NCBI GenBank assembly: GCA_905221195.1
Contig: CAJNCF010000011.1
Span: forward strand, 1-34,768
Direction of reading: 5' to 3'
DNA: 34,768 bases
From: a bacterium
GTDB taxonomy: Bacteria; Bacillota; Bacilli; Lactobacillales; Streptococcaceae
Shown here one piece after another: positions 26,726 through 34,159 of the stretch. A model generated the notes under the pieces. That model ran no database searches. It saw only the letters and a list, made by a program, of their open reading frames with translations, and had not been told where the DNA came from. A program made the translations under genes and the position numbers. Numbering within the stretch: position 1 is the first letter of the stretch; each line of letters starts with the position of its first letter.

Positions 26726-27231
26726 TAGACTTCCTTTCTCTTGCGGTATTGGATGGTAAAATCATAAGGATTTTTCTCATCTTTGGCGTAAAATTTGCTT
26801 GAAACTGTCTCAAAAAGAGACAAGTCAAACTCTTCAGGGAAATAGGTATCTCCCTCCACCCGAGCATGAATGTGAGTCACAATCACTTCGTCAAGGTAAG
26901 GTTCAAAAGCCTGAAAAATTTGCTTTCCACCGAGAATATAAAGATTCTTATCTTGATCCTGATACCAGTCGAGAACAGACTGGATATCGTAAAAAGTAAC
27001 AACCCCGTCTATCTTTTCTTCAGAATTACGCGTCAAAATCAAGGTCTCCCGTTTTGGAAGCAAGCGACGCCCTATTCCATCAAAGGTCACACGCCCCATC
27101 AAGATAGCATGATTCAGAGTTGTTTCTTTGAAGTGTTGCAGTTCTGCTGGCAAATACCAAGGCAGACGATTGTCCTTACCAATCACACCCTCTTCATCCT
27201 GGGCCCAAATAGCTACGATTTTCTTAGTCAT
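26725..27231 (-). CDS. folA: Dihydrofolate reductase, trimethoprim-resistant type allele
   Basis: A 168-residue chromosomal dihydrofolate reductase that makes tetrahydrofolate with NADPH. Residues include [17 protein letters not shown] at the start, [12 protein letters not shown] in the NADPH region and [10 protein letters not shown]. Residue 100 is Leu (codon CTC at 26932-26934), where susceptible pneumococci have Ile; I100L is the main trimethoprim-resistance change. Compared with my memory of the susceptible sequence, D20, Y26, I53, S70, V78 and F135 also differ, as in mosaic resistant alleles. Folate-pathway placement beside clpX is standard for the group. Confidence 0.94.
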   Translation of the reverse strand: MTKKIVAIWAQDEEGVIGKDNRLPWYLPAELQHFKETTLNHAILMGRVTFDGIGRRLLPKRETLILTRNSEEKIDGVVTFYDIQSVLDWYQDQDKNLYILGGKQIFQAFEPYLDEVIVTHIHARVEGDTYFPEEFDLSLFETVSSKFYAKDEKNPYDFTIQYRKRKEV

Positions 27232-27304
27232 GCTTCCATCCTTTTCACTGATAGTACTATTTTATCAAAAAACTCAAAAAAAGACTGGTTTGGAATAGCT
27301 TACA

Positions 27305-27350
27305 GAATAGAAAAAATCTGTAAGAGGCATCCTACAGATTTTTATATGAT
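27305..27350. terminator. dpr terminator
   Basis: Read on minus, AAATCTGTA and TACAGATTT pair around a ten-base loop, then TTTTTTC. The stem extends with an outer A/T pairing, and T runs stand on both sides. Confidence 0.8.
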
Positions 27351-27361
27351 TATTCTATTTC

Positions 27362-27880
27362 TTACAAACCAGGTGCTTGTCCAAGTTCTGCCGCAAGCAT
27401 CCAGATTGTTTTATCAGTTTCAGTCTTAGCGTCTGCAAAGATACCGTTTGTCACATCGTCACCTTCTTCATCAGTGACATCCAAACCTTTTTGGAAAAGT
27501 TCTGACAAGTAACGGTAGATAGCAAGAACACGTTCCAAGCTTTCTTCAACATTGCGGTATTCACCAGCTTCTTCTTCGATTTCACTGTTTTGAAGGAATT
27601 CTGTCAAAGTAGAGAATGGGCTACCACCAAGTGTAATCAAGCGTTCGCTGATTTCATCTAATTGACCATCAAGAGCTTCCATATACTCATCCACTTTTGG
27701 ATGCCATACAAGGAAACCACGACCACGCATGTACCAGTGTACTTGATGCAAAGCAACGTGGGCTACGTACAAATCAGCAACAGCTTGATTCAAGACTTCC
27801 TTTGTCTTTGCCAATGCTACTGGTGCTGCTTTTGTTAATGATGTTACGTCTTTTACTGCTTCTTTTTTCAATTCTACCAT
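27362..27880 (-). CDS. dpr: Dps-like peroxide resistance protein Dpr
   Basis: A 172-residue Dps/ferritin-like protein that forms a 12-subunit shell, oxidises Fe(II) with hydrogen peroxide and stores it. Ferroxidase ligands are visible in HQVHWYMRG (about 43-51) and [19 protein letters not shown] place the start at ATG 27880 (MVELKKEA): GAGGT lies seven bases ahead, and the ATG at 27898 has no such site. In a lactic-acid bacterium without catalase that makes its own peroxide, this is the main iron-detoxification protein. The promoter upstream carries an overlapping palindrome. Confidence 0.93.
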   Translation of the reverse strand: MVELKKEAVKDVTSLTKAAPVALAKTKEVLNQAVADLYVAHVALHQVHWYMRGRGFLVWHPKVDEYMEALDGQLDEISERLITLGGSPFSTLTEFLQNSEIEEEAGEYRNVEESLERVLAIYRYLSELFQKGLDVTDEEGDDVTNGIFADAKTETDKTIWMLAAELGQAPGL

Positions 27881-27931
27881 TGTTTTTACCTCATTCATTA
27901 TTTTTTGTAACCACTTCTTAATGATTACTAC

Positions 27932-27963
27932 CTTAGTATACTACTAAGAAAAACCAATAGCAA
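27932..27963 (-). promoter_or_regulatory. dpr promoter with palindromic operator candidate
   Basis: Read on minus: TTGCTA (27958-27963), 17-base spacer, TATACT (27935-27940). CTTAGTA-N3-TACTAAG (27932-27948) covers the -10. RitR is known to affect dpr in pneumococcus, but this sequence is not proof of any regulator. Confidence 0.65.
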
Positions 27964-28064
27964 GCCAAAAGACTCACATGAGAAAAGTTGCAATAGACTG
28001 ATAATTTAAGAATTATTTAGAGACTTTTTGATTAAATTTCATATCCCTTTGCTTCAGTAAAGTA

Positions 28065-28103
28065 AAGAAAAAGAGGATGCAAATTTCTTGCACACTCCTT
28101 TCT
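28065..28103 (-). terminator. lytC terminator
   Basis: Read on minus, AAAGGAGTGTGCAA and TTGCATCCTCTTT pair around AGAAA, followed by TTC. It lies 13 bases after the lytC stop. Confidence 0.75.
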
Positions 28104-28115
28104 CAACTTTATATC

Positions 28116-29597
28116 TTAATACCAAACGCTGACGTCTACACGACCACGAATTCCTTTTAAGTAGTCAGATGAAGTATATTGCCATCCTTTTTCTCCTGAA
28201 TAATGAGGATTATTCCAATCAAGTGCATCCGTATAGGCTGCAACCCAGTTGACATGTTGTAAAATATCTGGATGATTCAAACGAGTTTGCAAGAGTTGAC
28301 GATAGCTATAAACTTTCACATTTTGATAACCAGCCTGCTTCATTGTTGCCATATACTTATTGATAATCTTGACCCAGATTCCAGTATCACTTGGAGCTCT
28401 CTTACTTTTATTAACATATTCCCAGTTCTCAACATCATAGTAGATAGGATATGACAAGTTCATCTTGTATTTTTTCAAGAGTTCAATAGTCTGATTGGCA
28501 TCATTCTCAGCATCCGTCTCATTTTCAGCATAAGTATAAAGGTAAACACCATAAGGAATTCCAAGACGGTTTAACTCCTTGATATTATAAGCCAATTCCT
28601 TGTCCTCAGTTCCACTATAGCCCAAACGAACAATAACACCATCTACTCCATTATCGTCGATGACTTTTTTCCAGTCACTGATACGGCCATTGTGCTCACT
28701 AACATCAATAACTTTTTTAACTTGATCAGTCCCAACTTGTTCTTCACGATGGTTAAAGAAATAACGTCTGCCATTTCGGTGAACCCAGCCAACATTCAAA
28801 TCTTTCTTTTCTTTTAACTCACCTGAGTCAGAAAAAATATAGCGAGCATCATTCATGACTAATTCACCAGTCGCCATAGCACCACTTTCTGTCAAATAGT
28901 AGTTACCCTGCCACTCATCTTTAGCCATGTAACCCCACTTCTTGAAATAGTACCACTTTCCGTCTACCTTTTGCCACTCTTGATTTGCATAAGAACCATC
29001 GGACTTGAGATAGAAGTAAGATGAATAGGCTGGATCATAAAGCCATTCATTTTGCATCATGGCACCTTGACCATTTAGGAAATAACTTCCCTGCCATTGG
29101 CTTTTAGCCATATAGCCCCATTTCTTAAAATAGTACCATTTACCTCCAACAGCGTGCCATTCCTGGTTAGCATAAGAACCATCGGATTTCAGGTAAAACC
29201 AATTCTTATAGGCATTATCATAAACCCATTCATTTTTGGCCATATAACCGCCTGATTTCAAGTAGTAACTGCCCTGCCATTCATTTTGAGCATAACGACC
29301 ATCTGACTTAATATAAAACCAAGCCTTATAGTAGTTATCAAAAATCCACTCACTCTTAGCTTTGGAACCATCAGCCTTTACATAATAGTCCCCATCCCAG
29401 TGGGCAGAAGCATTGGTCTTTACTCCTTCGCTCGTTTGAGTTTTATTAGAAGACTGATTTTGCTCTGAACTACTTGAAACTGTCGTTGTATCCTTAGAAG
29501 TTTTTGAAGCTTCGGTTTCATTTGCAGCGACATGGTTAGTTGCCAAGCCGAGCAAACAGATACTTGCTAATCCAATTTTTCCAATCTTTGTTTTCAA
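28116..29597 (-). CDS. lytC: Choline-binding lysozyme LytC (GH25)
   Basis: A 493-residue secreted autolysin with an N-terminal choline-binding region and a C-terminal catalytic domain, the reverse of most choline-binding hydrolases. The signal peptide is residues 1-25 (KIGLASICLLGLATNHVAA), then a Ser/Thr-rich linker, about ten choline-binding repeats such as WHAVGGKWYYFKKWGYMAKS (about 65-275), and the GH25 domain (about 300-493) with IDVSEHNG and YYDVENWE, the catalytic Asp-x-Glu. I place the start at TTG 29597 because AGGAGAG lies six bases ahead; the ATG at 29630 is within the tpiA terminator stem. In pneumococcus LytC acts in wall turnover and fratricide. Confidence 0.93.
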   Translation of the reverse strand: MKTKIGKIGLASICLLGLATNHVAANETEASKTSKDTTTVSSSSEQNQSSNKTQTSEGVKTNASAHWDGDYYVKADGSKAKSEWIFDNYYKAWFYIKSDGRYAQNEWQGSYYLKSGGYMAKNEWVYDNAYKNWFYLKSDGSYANQEWHAVGGKWYYFKKWGYMAKSQWQGSYFLNGQGAMMQNEWLYDPAYSSYFYLKSDGSYANQEWQKVDGKWYYFKKWGYMAKDEWQGNYYLTESGAMATGELVMNDARYIFSDSGELKEKKDLNVGWVHRNGRRYFFNHREEQVGTDQVKKVIDVSEHNGRISDWKKVIDDNGVDGVIVRLGYSGTEDKELAYNIKELNRLGIPYGVYLYTYAENETDAENDANQTIELLKKYKMNLSYPIYYDVENWEYVNKSKRAPSDTGIWVKIINKYMATMKQAGYQNVKVYSYRQLLQTRLNHPDILQHVNWVAAYTDALDWNNPHYSGEKGWQYTSSDYLKGIRGRVDVSVWY

Positions 29598-29610
29598 TCT
29601 TTTCTCTCCT

Positions 29611-29644
29611 ATAAAAAATGGAACAAGCATTTGAATGCTGTTCC
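29611..29644 (-). terminator. tpiA terminator, leading into the lytC start
   Basis: Read on minus, GGAACAGCATT pairs with AATGCTTGTTCC (29620-29644), followed by TTTTTT (29613-29618). Its tail ends only three bases before the lytC Shine-Dalgarno (29604-29610). Confidence 0.85.
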
Positions 29645-29663
29645 ACCTAGCTTTTGCTACTGA

Positions 29664-30422
29664 TTATTTTACAAAGTCAAGCAAAGCCAAGAAGCTTTCA
29701 GCTTCAAGTGACGCACCACCTACAAGGGCACCGTCAACGTCTGGGCAAGCCATGTATGAAGCAACGTTTTCAGGTTTAACAGAACCACCGTATTGAACAC
29801 GAACTTTGTCTGCAACTTCTTGACCGAAGTCAGCAGCTACAACGTCACGAACAACTTTACACATTTTTTGTGCGTCGTCTTGTGAAGCTGATTTACCAGT
29901 GCCGATAGCCCAGATTGGTTCATAAGCGATAACTGAGGCAGCAACTTGTTCAGCAGTCAATCCAGCCAATGCAGCAGATACTTGAGCACCTACAAATTCA
30001 GCAGCTTTACCAGCTTCGTAAGTTTCAAGTGACTCACCACAACAGATGATTGGAAGCATACCGTTTGCAAAGATTGCTTTTGCTTTTTTGTTGATATCTT
30101 CGTCAGTTTCATGGAAGTAGTCACGACGTTCTGAGTGGCCGATAACAACGTAGTCAGTACCGATTTCTTTCAAAACTTGTGGGCTTGTTTCACCAGTGAA
30201 AGCACCTGCATTTTCAAAGTAGCAGTTTTGAGCAGCAACTTTAAGGTTTGAACCTTTAGCAGCAGCAAGGACAGTTGTCAAATCAAGAGCTGGAGCTGCG
30301 ATACCTGCTTCAACAAGTTCTGATGAAGGAAGTTTTGATGCAACTGCTTCAACGAATGCTTTAGCTTCTTCTGGATTTTTGTTCATTTTCCAGTTACCAG
30401 CGATAAATGGTTTACGTGACAT
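29664..30422 (-). CDS. tpiA: Triosephosphate isomerase
   Basis: A 252-residue TIM-barrel glycolytic enzyme. GNWKMN has the substrate Lys, VIGHSERR the catalytic His and [11 protein letters not shown] the catalytic Glu; GALVGGASL binds phosphate. Start: [11 protein letters not shown] at 30422, with AGAGGT ahead; 30443 only adds seven unlikely residues. Codon use is strongly optimised (for example many GCA/GCT Ala, CGT Arg), as in highly expressed genes. It has its own promoter and terminator. Confidence 0.96.
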   Translation of the reverse strand: MSRKPFIAGNWKMNKNPEEAKAFVEAVASKLPSSELVEAGIAAPALDLTTVLAAAKGSNLKVAAQNCYFENAGAFTGETSPQVLKEIGTDYVVIGHSERRDYFHETDEDINKKAKAIFANGMLPIICCGESLETYEAGKAAEFVGAQVSAALAGLTAEQVAASVIAYEPIWAIGTGKSASQDDAQKMCKVVRDVVAADFGQEVADKVRVQYGGSVKPENVASYMACPDVDGALVGGASLEAESFLALLDFVK

Positions 30423-30457
30423 TTCACATACCTCTTTTTTCAATTTATTTTCTATTT

Positions 30458-30486
30458 ATTTTATCACAATTAAACACAGCTTGCAA
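30458..30486 (-). promoter_or_regulatory. tpiA promoter
   Basis: Read on minus: TTGCAA (30481-30486), 17-base spacer, TAAAAT (30458-30463), about 35 bases upstream of the ATG. Confidence 0.75.
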
Positions 30487-30519
30487 ATCTTACTCGGATT
30501 TCAAGCCTGCTGACATGGA

Positions 30520-31197
30520 TTAATCCTTCCAGAGATCCATAGCATTTCTGAAATCTGCCGATACCTGTGTCAACTGAGGATTGCTTGCTTCTCTCTCTGC
30601 TCGCTTAGCCTCGATTTGAGCCACACTTTTGATACCTTCATGGCGCCAGTTTCTCAAAATCGCCTGAATGTATTTCCAGTTTGGTTTTCCATTCAAAACA
30701 GCTTCACGAAGAGCTTCCTTAATCAAGTCAGCACTGGTTCCATCTTCCTTTAGCGTTTTGGTCAAATCCTCAATTTCAAAAGGAGTCAATAAACGTCCCA
30801 ATTCCTGCTGAAAAGTTTCAACCAGATCCTTAAGCTGGTTTTGAGGTGTCAACTGGTCTGAACTTGAATGAGCGACTCCAAGCAAGTCATCCAAACGTTC
30901 CAAAGCCAAACTAGCATCAAAAAGCAATTCGATTTCACCATTCAATTCGATAGTACGATACTGAAGCAGTCCCCTCTCCGTCAGATTGGAAATGGCCTGA
31001 TTGACATCCGAAATTTCCTTGCCAATTCTTTCAGCAATCTGGCTTGGCGACATTTCTTCCAAACCTGTCGTATTTTGCAAATAGAAAAATTGCCAGACCA
31101 GAAAATCGTCGCTAGAAGGAAAGAGTTCCTTAAAATGCAAGAGAAGGGCACTCGGTAAAACCAAGTTCCCTGATTTAAAAGCGTCTAAATATGTCAT
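30520..31197 (-). CDS. dnaD: DnaD-like replication initiation protein
   Basis: A 225-residue DnaD-domain protein. The N-terminal winged-helix part (about 1-110, with SPSQIAERIGKEISDVNQAI) is followed by the C-terminal DnaD/DnaB2-type helical domain (about 125-200, QELGRLLTPFEIEDLTKTLK and the KPNWKYIQAILRNW motif). In Firmicutes DnaD helps load the replicative helicase with DnaB and DnaI. It starts nine bases after metA; AGAGGAA precedes the ATG. Confidence 0.9.
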   Translation of the reverse strand: MTYLDAFKSGNLVLPSALLLHFKELFPSSDDFLVWQFFYLQNTTGLEEMSPSQIAERIGKEISDVNQAISNLTERGLLQYRTIELNGEIELLFDASLALERLDDLLGVAHSSSDQLTPQNQLKDLVETFQQELGRLLTPFEIEDLTKTLKEDGTSADLIKEALREAVLNGKPNWKYIQAILRNWRHEGIKSVAQIEAKRAEREASNPQLTQVSADFRNAMDLWKD

Positions 31198-31205
31198 AAT
31201 TCCTC

Positions 31206-32150
31206 TTATAAATACCCAAATGCGGATGCATCATCTTCTATTTTTCTCCAGTCAAAAGGCGTCTCCTGATAGACCGCATAATTCACCCAGTTACTGAAAA
31301 AGAGGGCTGCCGATGAAGACCAACAAAGACAAGGGGTCTGATTAACATCATCATCCTTAAAATAATTTTCTGGAATATGTGGGTCTAAACCTGCATCACG
31401 ATCTCGGAAATACTCTTTTGCCAAAGTATCACGGTCATACTCCAAATGCCCAAAACTATAAATTTCTCGCAAATCACGACTGGCCAAAATCGAAACCCCA
31501 ACCTGAGGACCTTCTGATAAAATCTCGAGATTGGTTTTGTTTAAGATCTCATCCTTAGAAATCTCCGTGTGCCGTGAATGAGGGGATACGTAGCTATCGT
31601 CAAAGCCTCTAAAGAGAAGGTGCCCTTCCTTTAAGGTGTCCTGAGGATAGATACCCGATAACTTACTGTCCATCTGATATTTTTCTACCCCATAGCGCAG
31701 ATAAAGACCAGCCTGAGCCCCCCAGCAGATATGAAGGGTCGAATAGACATGGGTCTTGGACCACTCAAGCACCTGACTAAATTCCTCCCAATAGTCCACT
31801 TCCTCAAATGGTAAATGCTCAACTGGAGCACCCGTGATGATCATCCCATCAAAATACTCATCCTTGACTTCAGGAAAAGTTTTATAGAAGGTCTCCATGT
31901 GCTCTGAACGAGTTGTTTTAGAACGGTGGCTCTCCATATAAAGAAAATCAATATCCAGTTGTAGGGGTGTATTGGCCAAATGGCGCAACAACTGGGTCTC
32001 TGTCACCATTTTTTGAGGCATAAGATTTAAAATCAAAATCTTCAAGGGACGGATATCTTGGTGGGCCGCACGTTGATCATCCATGACAAAGATATTCTCT
32101 GTCCGTAAAATCTCAACAGCTGGCAATTTTTTATCAATTCGAATCGGCAT
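31206..32150 (-). CDS. metA: Homoserine O-acyltransferase MetA, predicted acetyl-CoA type
   Basis: A 314-residue MetA-family enzyme for the first step of methionine synthesis from homoserine. [16 protein letters not shown] has the catalytic Cys (C142), and [11 protein letters not shown] carries the catalytic His with the nearby Glu. Position 111 is Glu ([11 protein letters not shown]), as in the B. cereus enzyme that uses acetyl-CoA; E. coli has Gly there and uses succinyl-CoA. The annotation 'succinyltransferase' common for pneumococcal metA is therefore probably wrong. It has a good promoter and a leader hairpin. Confidence 0.93.
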   Translation of the reverse strand: MPIRIDKKLPAVEILRTENIFVMDDQRAAHQDIRPLKILILNLMPQKMVTETQLLRHLANTPLQLDIDFLYMESHRSKTTRSEHMETFYKTFPEVKDEYFDGMIITGAPVEHLPFEEVDYWEEFSQVLEWSKTHVYSTLHICWGAQAGLYLRYGVEKYQMDSKLSGIYPQDTLKEGHLLFRGFDDSYVSPHSRHTEISKDEILNKTNLEILSEGPQVGVSILASRDLREIYSFGHLEYDRDTLAKEYFRDRDAGLDPHIPENYFKDDDVNQTPCLCWSSSAALFFSNWVNYAVYQETPFDWRKIEDDASAFGYL

Positions 32151-32186
32151 AACCCTCTCCTAACTGTACTCTTTCAGGAATAATTG

Positions 32187-32215
32187 CTTGTGTTTGAAAC
32201 TAAAACTCAAACACT
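32187..32215 (-). promoter_or_regulatory. Hairpin in the metA leader
   Basis: Read on minus, GTGTTTGAG pairs with TTTCAAACAC around a short loop (about 32190-32214) within the 75-base leader. There is no T tract after it on minus, so it is not an ordinary terminator. Confidence 0.5.
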
Positions 32216-32225
32216 TGTTCCTTTT

Positions 32226-32254
32226 ATTATACTGTAAGAAGATATAGTTTTCAA
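32226..32254 (-). promoter_or_regulatory. metA promoter
   Basis: Read on minus: TTGAAA (32249-32254), 17-base spacer, TATAAT (32226-32231). Confidence 0.82.
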
Positions 32255-32304
32255 TTATAGTTTTTCTCTAACTAGCTATAGTCTATTTTTATATCCTAAT
32301 GTAG

Positions 32305-32332
32305 AGAAAACAGCCCTAGGGACTGTTTTTCA
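32305..32332 (-). terminator. apt terminator
   Basis: AAAACAGTCCCTAGGGCTGTTTT is an almost perfect palindrome on minus, then CTCT. The T tail is weak (TTTTC) but it stands right at the apt stop. Confidence 0.6.
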
Positions 32333-32845
32333 TTAATAATGCATGAGAACTTTGTAATCGTAGTCACCGATTTTTTCACGGCCGTTCAATTCATCCAATT
32401 CAACAAGGAAGGCACAACCTGCTACAACACCGCCAAGTTTTTCAATCATCTCGATGGTTGCCTTAACCGTTCCACCTGTTGCCAAGAGGTCATCTACGAT
32501 AAGAACACGTTGACCTGGCTTGATGGCATCCGCGTGCATAGTCAAGGTATCAACACCGTACTCTTTTTCATAGTCAGCAGAAATGACTTCACGTGGCAAT
32601 TTACCTGGCTTACGAACAGGCGCAAAACCAATTCCCAACTCAAAGGCAACTGGACAGCCCACGATAAAGCCACGAGCTTCAGGCCCTACAACCATGTCAA
32701 TTTTCTTGTCAGTAGCATACTGAACAATTTCACGAACAGCGTAGCTATAAGCATTTCCATCAGCCATCAAAGGACTGATATCACGGAAGGTAATGCCTTC
32801 CTTAGGATAATTTTCAATTGTTGCAATGTAATCTTTTAAATTCAT
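32333..32845 (-). CDS. apt: Adenine phosphoribosyltransferase
   Basis: A 170-residue purine-salvage enzyme making AMP from adenine and PRPP. The PRPP motif is [13 protein letters not shown] (about 114-126), and GPEARGF and RKPGKLP match the family. Its promoter has an extended -10 (TGCTATAAT, 32878-32883 core). The ribosome site is A-rich (GAAAGAAAGAAAAAG) with no strong AGGAGG, which is unusual in this window but the start is clear. Confidence 0.95.
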   Translation of the reverse strand: MNLKDYIATIENYPKEGITFRDISPLMADGNAYSYAVREIVQYATDKKIDMVVGPEARGFIVGCPVAFELGIGFAPVRKPGKLPREVISADYEKEYGVDTLTMHADAIKPGQRVLIVDDLLATGGTVKATIEMIEKLGGVVAGCAFLVELDELNGREKIGDYDYKVLMHY

Positions 32846-32930
32846 CTTTTTCTTTCTTTCAAAGTTTTTTACTCTCTATTATAGCATATTTTTAAGAAAG
32901 AAAAAAGGAAAAGTTAACTTCAATGATTAT

Positions 32931-33689
32931 CTAAGGATTTGACGATTTATAACTAGCCATCGCAATAAATCCCAATTTCTTTTTATTCTTATCAAACATT
33001 TTATACATCGTTAAAAACTGCTTTCTATTCTCCTTTTTACAAGCATTTACACAAATTTTCAAAGTTCCTAGCCAACCTTCGTCATAAATCATACCTGATA
33101 ATTTCATTAATGTCATTTCACCAGTCAATACTTTCACATCACAATAACCTGATTCTATCATCACTTGCTCCCAACCATCTTGGGTTAAAGGACCTACATT
33201 TACATGAATTGCTTGTGACAATTCCTGTCTGACAGACTCTTTAGCTTCCTTAAGAAGCACATCATGTGTCAAGAGAAGACCTCCAGGTTTTAAAACCCTT
33301 AAATACTCCATTACACATTTTTTCTTAGCTTGATCGGCTTGCATAGTCAGCATAGCTTCGTTTATAACAATATCAAAACTAGCATCTTCATAAGGAAGTT
33401 TCATTGCATTTGCTCTTTCAAATCTGATTAGATGCCCAACACCTGCCGTTGCAGCAGATTTTTTAGCCACTTCTAAAGCTTGTCCATCCATATCAACAGC
33501 AGTTATCTTACAACCAAAACGCTGTGCCAACTCAATTGCTGTAGTTCCCCTATTACACGCAACCTCTAGTATTCTCTTTTCTTTTGAAAATTCTCCTTCC
33601 GCAATTAGCCAATCTGTGGCACGTTTTCCACCTGGACGTAAGCGTTTTTTCCCTAGTTTCGCTAAAAACTTATGACCTGCTTCTGACAT
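32931..33689 (-). CDS. SAM-dependent methyltransferase, class I
   Basis: A 252-residue Rossmann methyltransferase. Motif I is ILEVACNRGTTAIELA (about 39-54), the acidic end of strand 2 is ITAVDMDG, motif II-like FDIVINEAM and the LRVLKPGGLLL motif III follow (about 135-145). I place the start at ATG 33689 (MSEAGHKFL) behind AGAGGTG; the open frame to 34010 runs through BOX sequence. It resembles SP_1578 of TIGR4 (methyltransferase by memory); the substrate is unknown, perhaps a small molecule or quinone-like acceptor. A good promoter lies upstream. Confidence 0.85.
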   Translation of the reverse strand: MSEAGHKFLAKLGKKRLRPGGKRATDWLIAEGEFSKEKRILEVACNRGTTAIELAQRFGCKITAVDMDGQALEVAKKSAATAGVGHLIRFERANAMKLPYEDASFDIVINEAMLTMQADQAKKKCVMEYLRVLKPGGLLLTHDVLLKEAKESVRQELSQAIHVNVGPLTQDGWEQVMIESGYCDVKVLTGEMTLMKLSGMIYDEGWLGTLKICVNACKKENRKQFLTMYKMFDKNKKKLGFIAMASYKSSNP

Positions 33690-33713
33690 TTGAACACCTC
33701 TGTTTTTTTCTTC

Positions 33714-33743
33714 ATTATAACATAAAATTATATTATCTGACAA
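33714..33743 (-). promoter_or_regulatory. Promoter of the methyltransferase gene
   Basis: Read on minus: TTGTCA (33738-33743), 18-base spacer, TATAAT (33714-33719) as an extended TGTTATAAT. Confidence 0.75.
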
Positions 33744-33836
33744 TTCTAATCTATTATTTGATAAACTAGACTCAAAAACATATAGTCTGCCATGACTATA
33801 GCATAAATCTATTAGCCATCTCTCTAGTTCGAATTC

Positions 33837-33986
33837 ATACTCAATAAAAATCAAAGAGTAAACTAGAAAGCTAGGCGCAGGTTGCTCAAAGTAGCGCTTT
33901 GAGTTTGTAGATAGAACTGACGAAGTCAGTAACATATATACAGCAAGCCGACGCTGACGTAGTTTGAAGAGATTGTTGAAGAGTAT
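33837..33986 (-). repeat. BOX element, A-B-C form
   Basis: 150 bases with ends ATACTCAATAAAAATCAAAG and GAAGAGTAT. boxC core AACTAGAAAGCTAGGCGCAG, boxB core GTAGATAGAACTGACGAAGTCAG and boxA core GACGCTGACGTAGTTTGAA are all present, with several changes from consensus. Orientation is A to C on the minus strand. It lies upstream of the methyltransferase promoter. Confidence 0.93.
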
Positions 33987-34082
33987 CAATTGCTCACCTA
34001 GTTTACTCATATAGGTTCACTAGTAGATAGTCCTCAAAGAGGACTTACACCTCAGATATACGACATACCCGTCGTACACGCA
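33987..34082. other. Noncoding spacer with two short dyads
   Basis: No gene seen. AGTCCTC-AAA-GAGGACT (34029-34045) and TACGAC-ATACCC-GTCGTA (34059-34076) can form small hairpins. With the BOX, promoter and terminator this fills the gene-free 33690-34159 interval. Confidence 0.5.
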
Positions 34083-34118
34083 AAAAGCTGACGAATCATC
34101 GATTCATCAGCTTTAAGG
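34080..34118 (-). terminator. Terminator of the right-edge surface protein gene
   Basis: Read on minus, AAAGCTGATGAATC pairs with GATTCGTCAGCTTT around GAT, followed by TTG. It is 43 bases after the stop codon. Confidence 0.82.
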
Positions 34119-34159
34119 ATAATCTGTTCAATTCAAACAAATCAGATCAATTAGAAAGC

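Noticed and set aside
28116..29500. CRISPR-like periodic DNA within lytC
   Set aside because: The period comes from in-frame choline-binding repeats; repeat and spacer lengths vary and the frame stays open.
32339..32839. 166-codon plus-strand frame opposite apt
   Set aside because: Shadow of apt; no ribosome site or promoter, and the apt motifs are complete on the other strand.
33690..34010. Longer methyltransferase reading frame starting at 34010
   Set aside because: The added 107 residues are translation of a BOX element and promoter DNA, and AGAGGTG with ATG at 33689 is a proper start.
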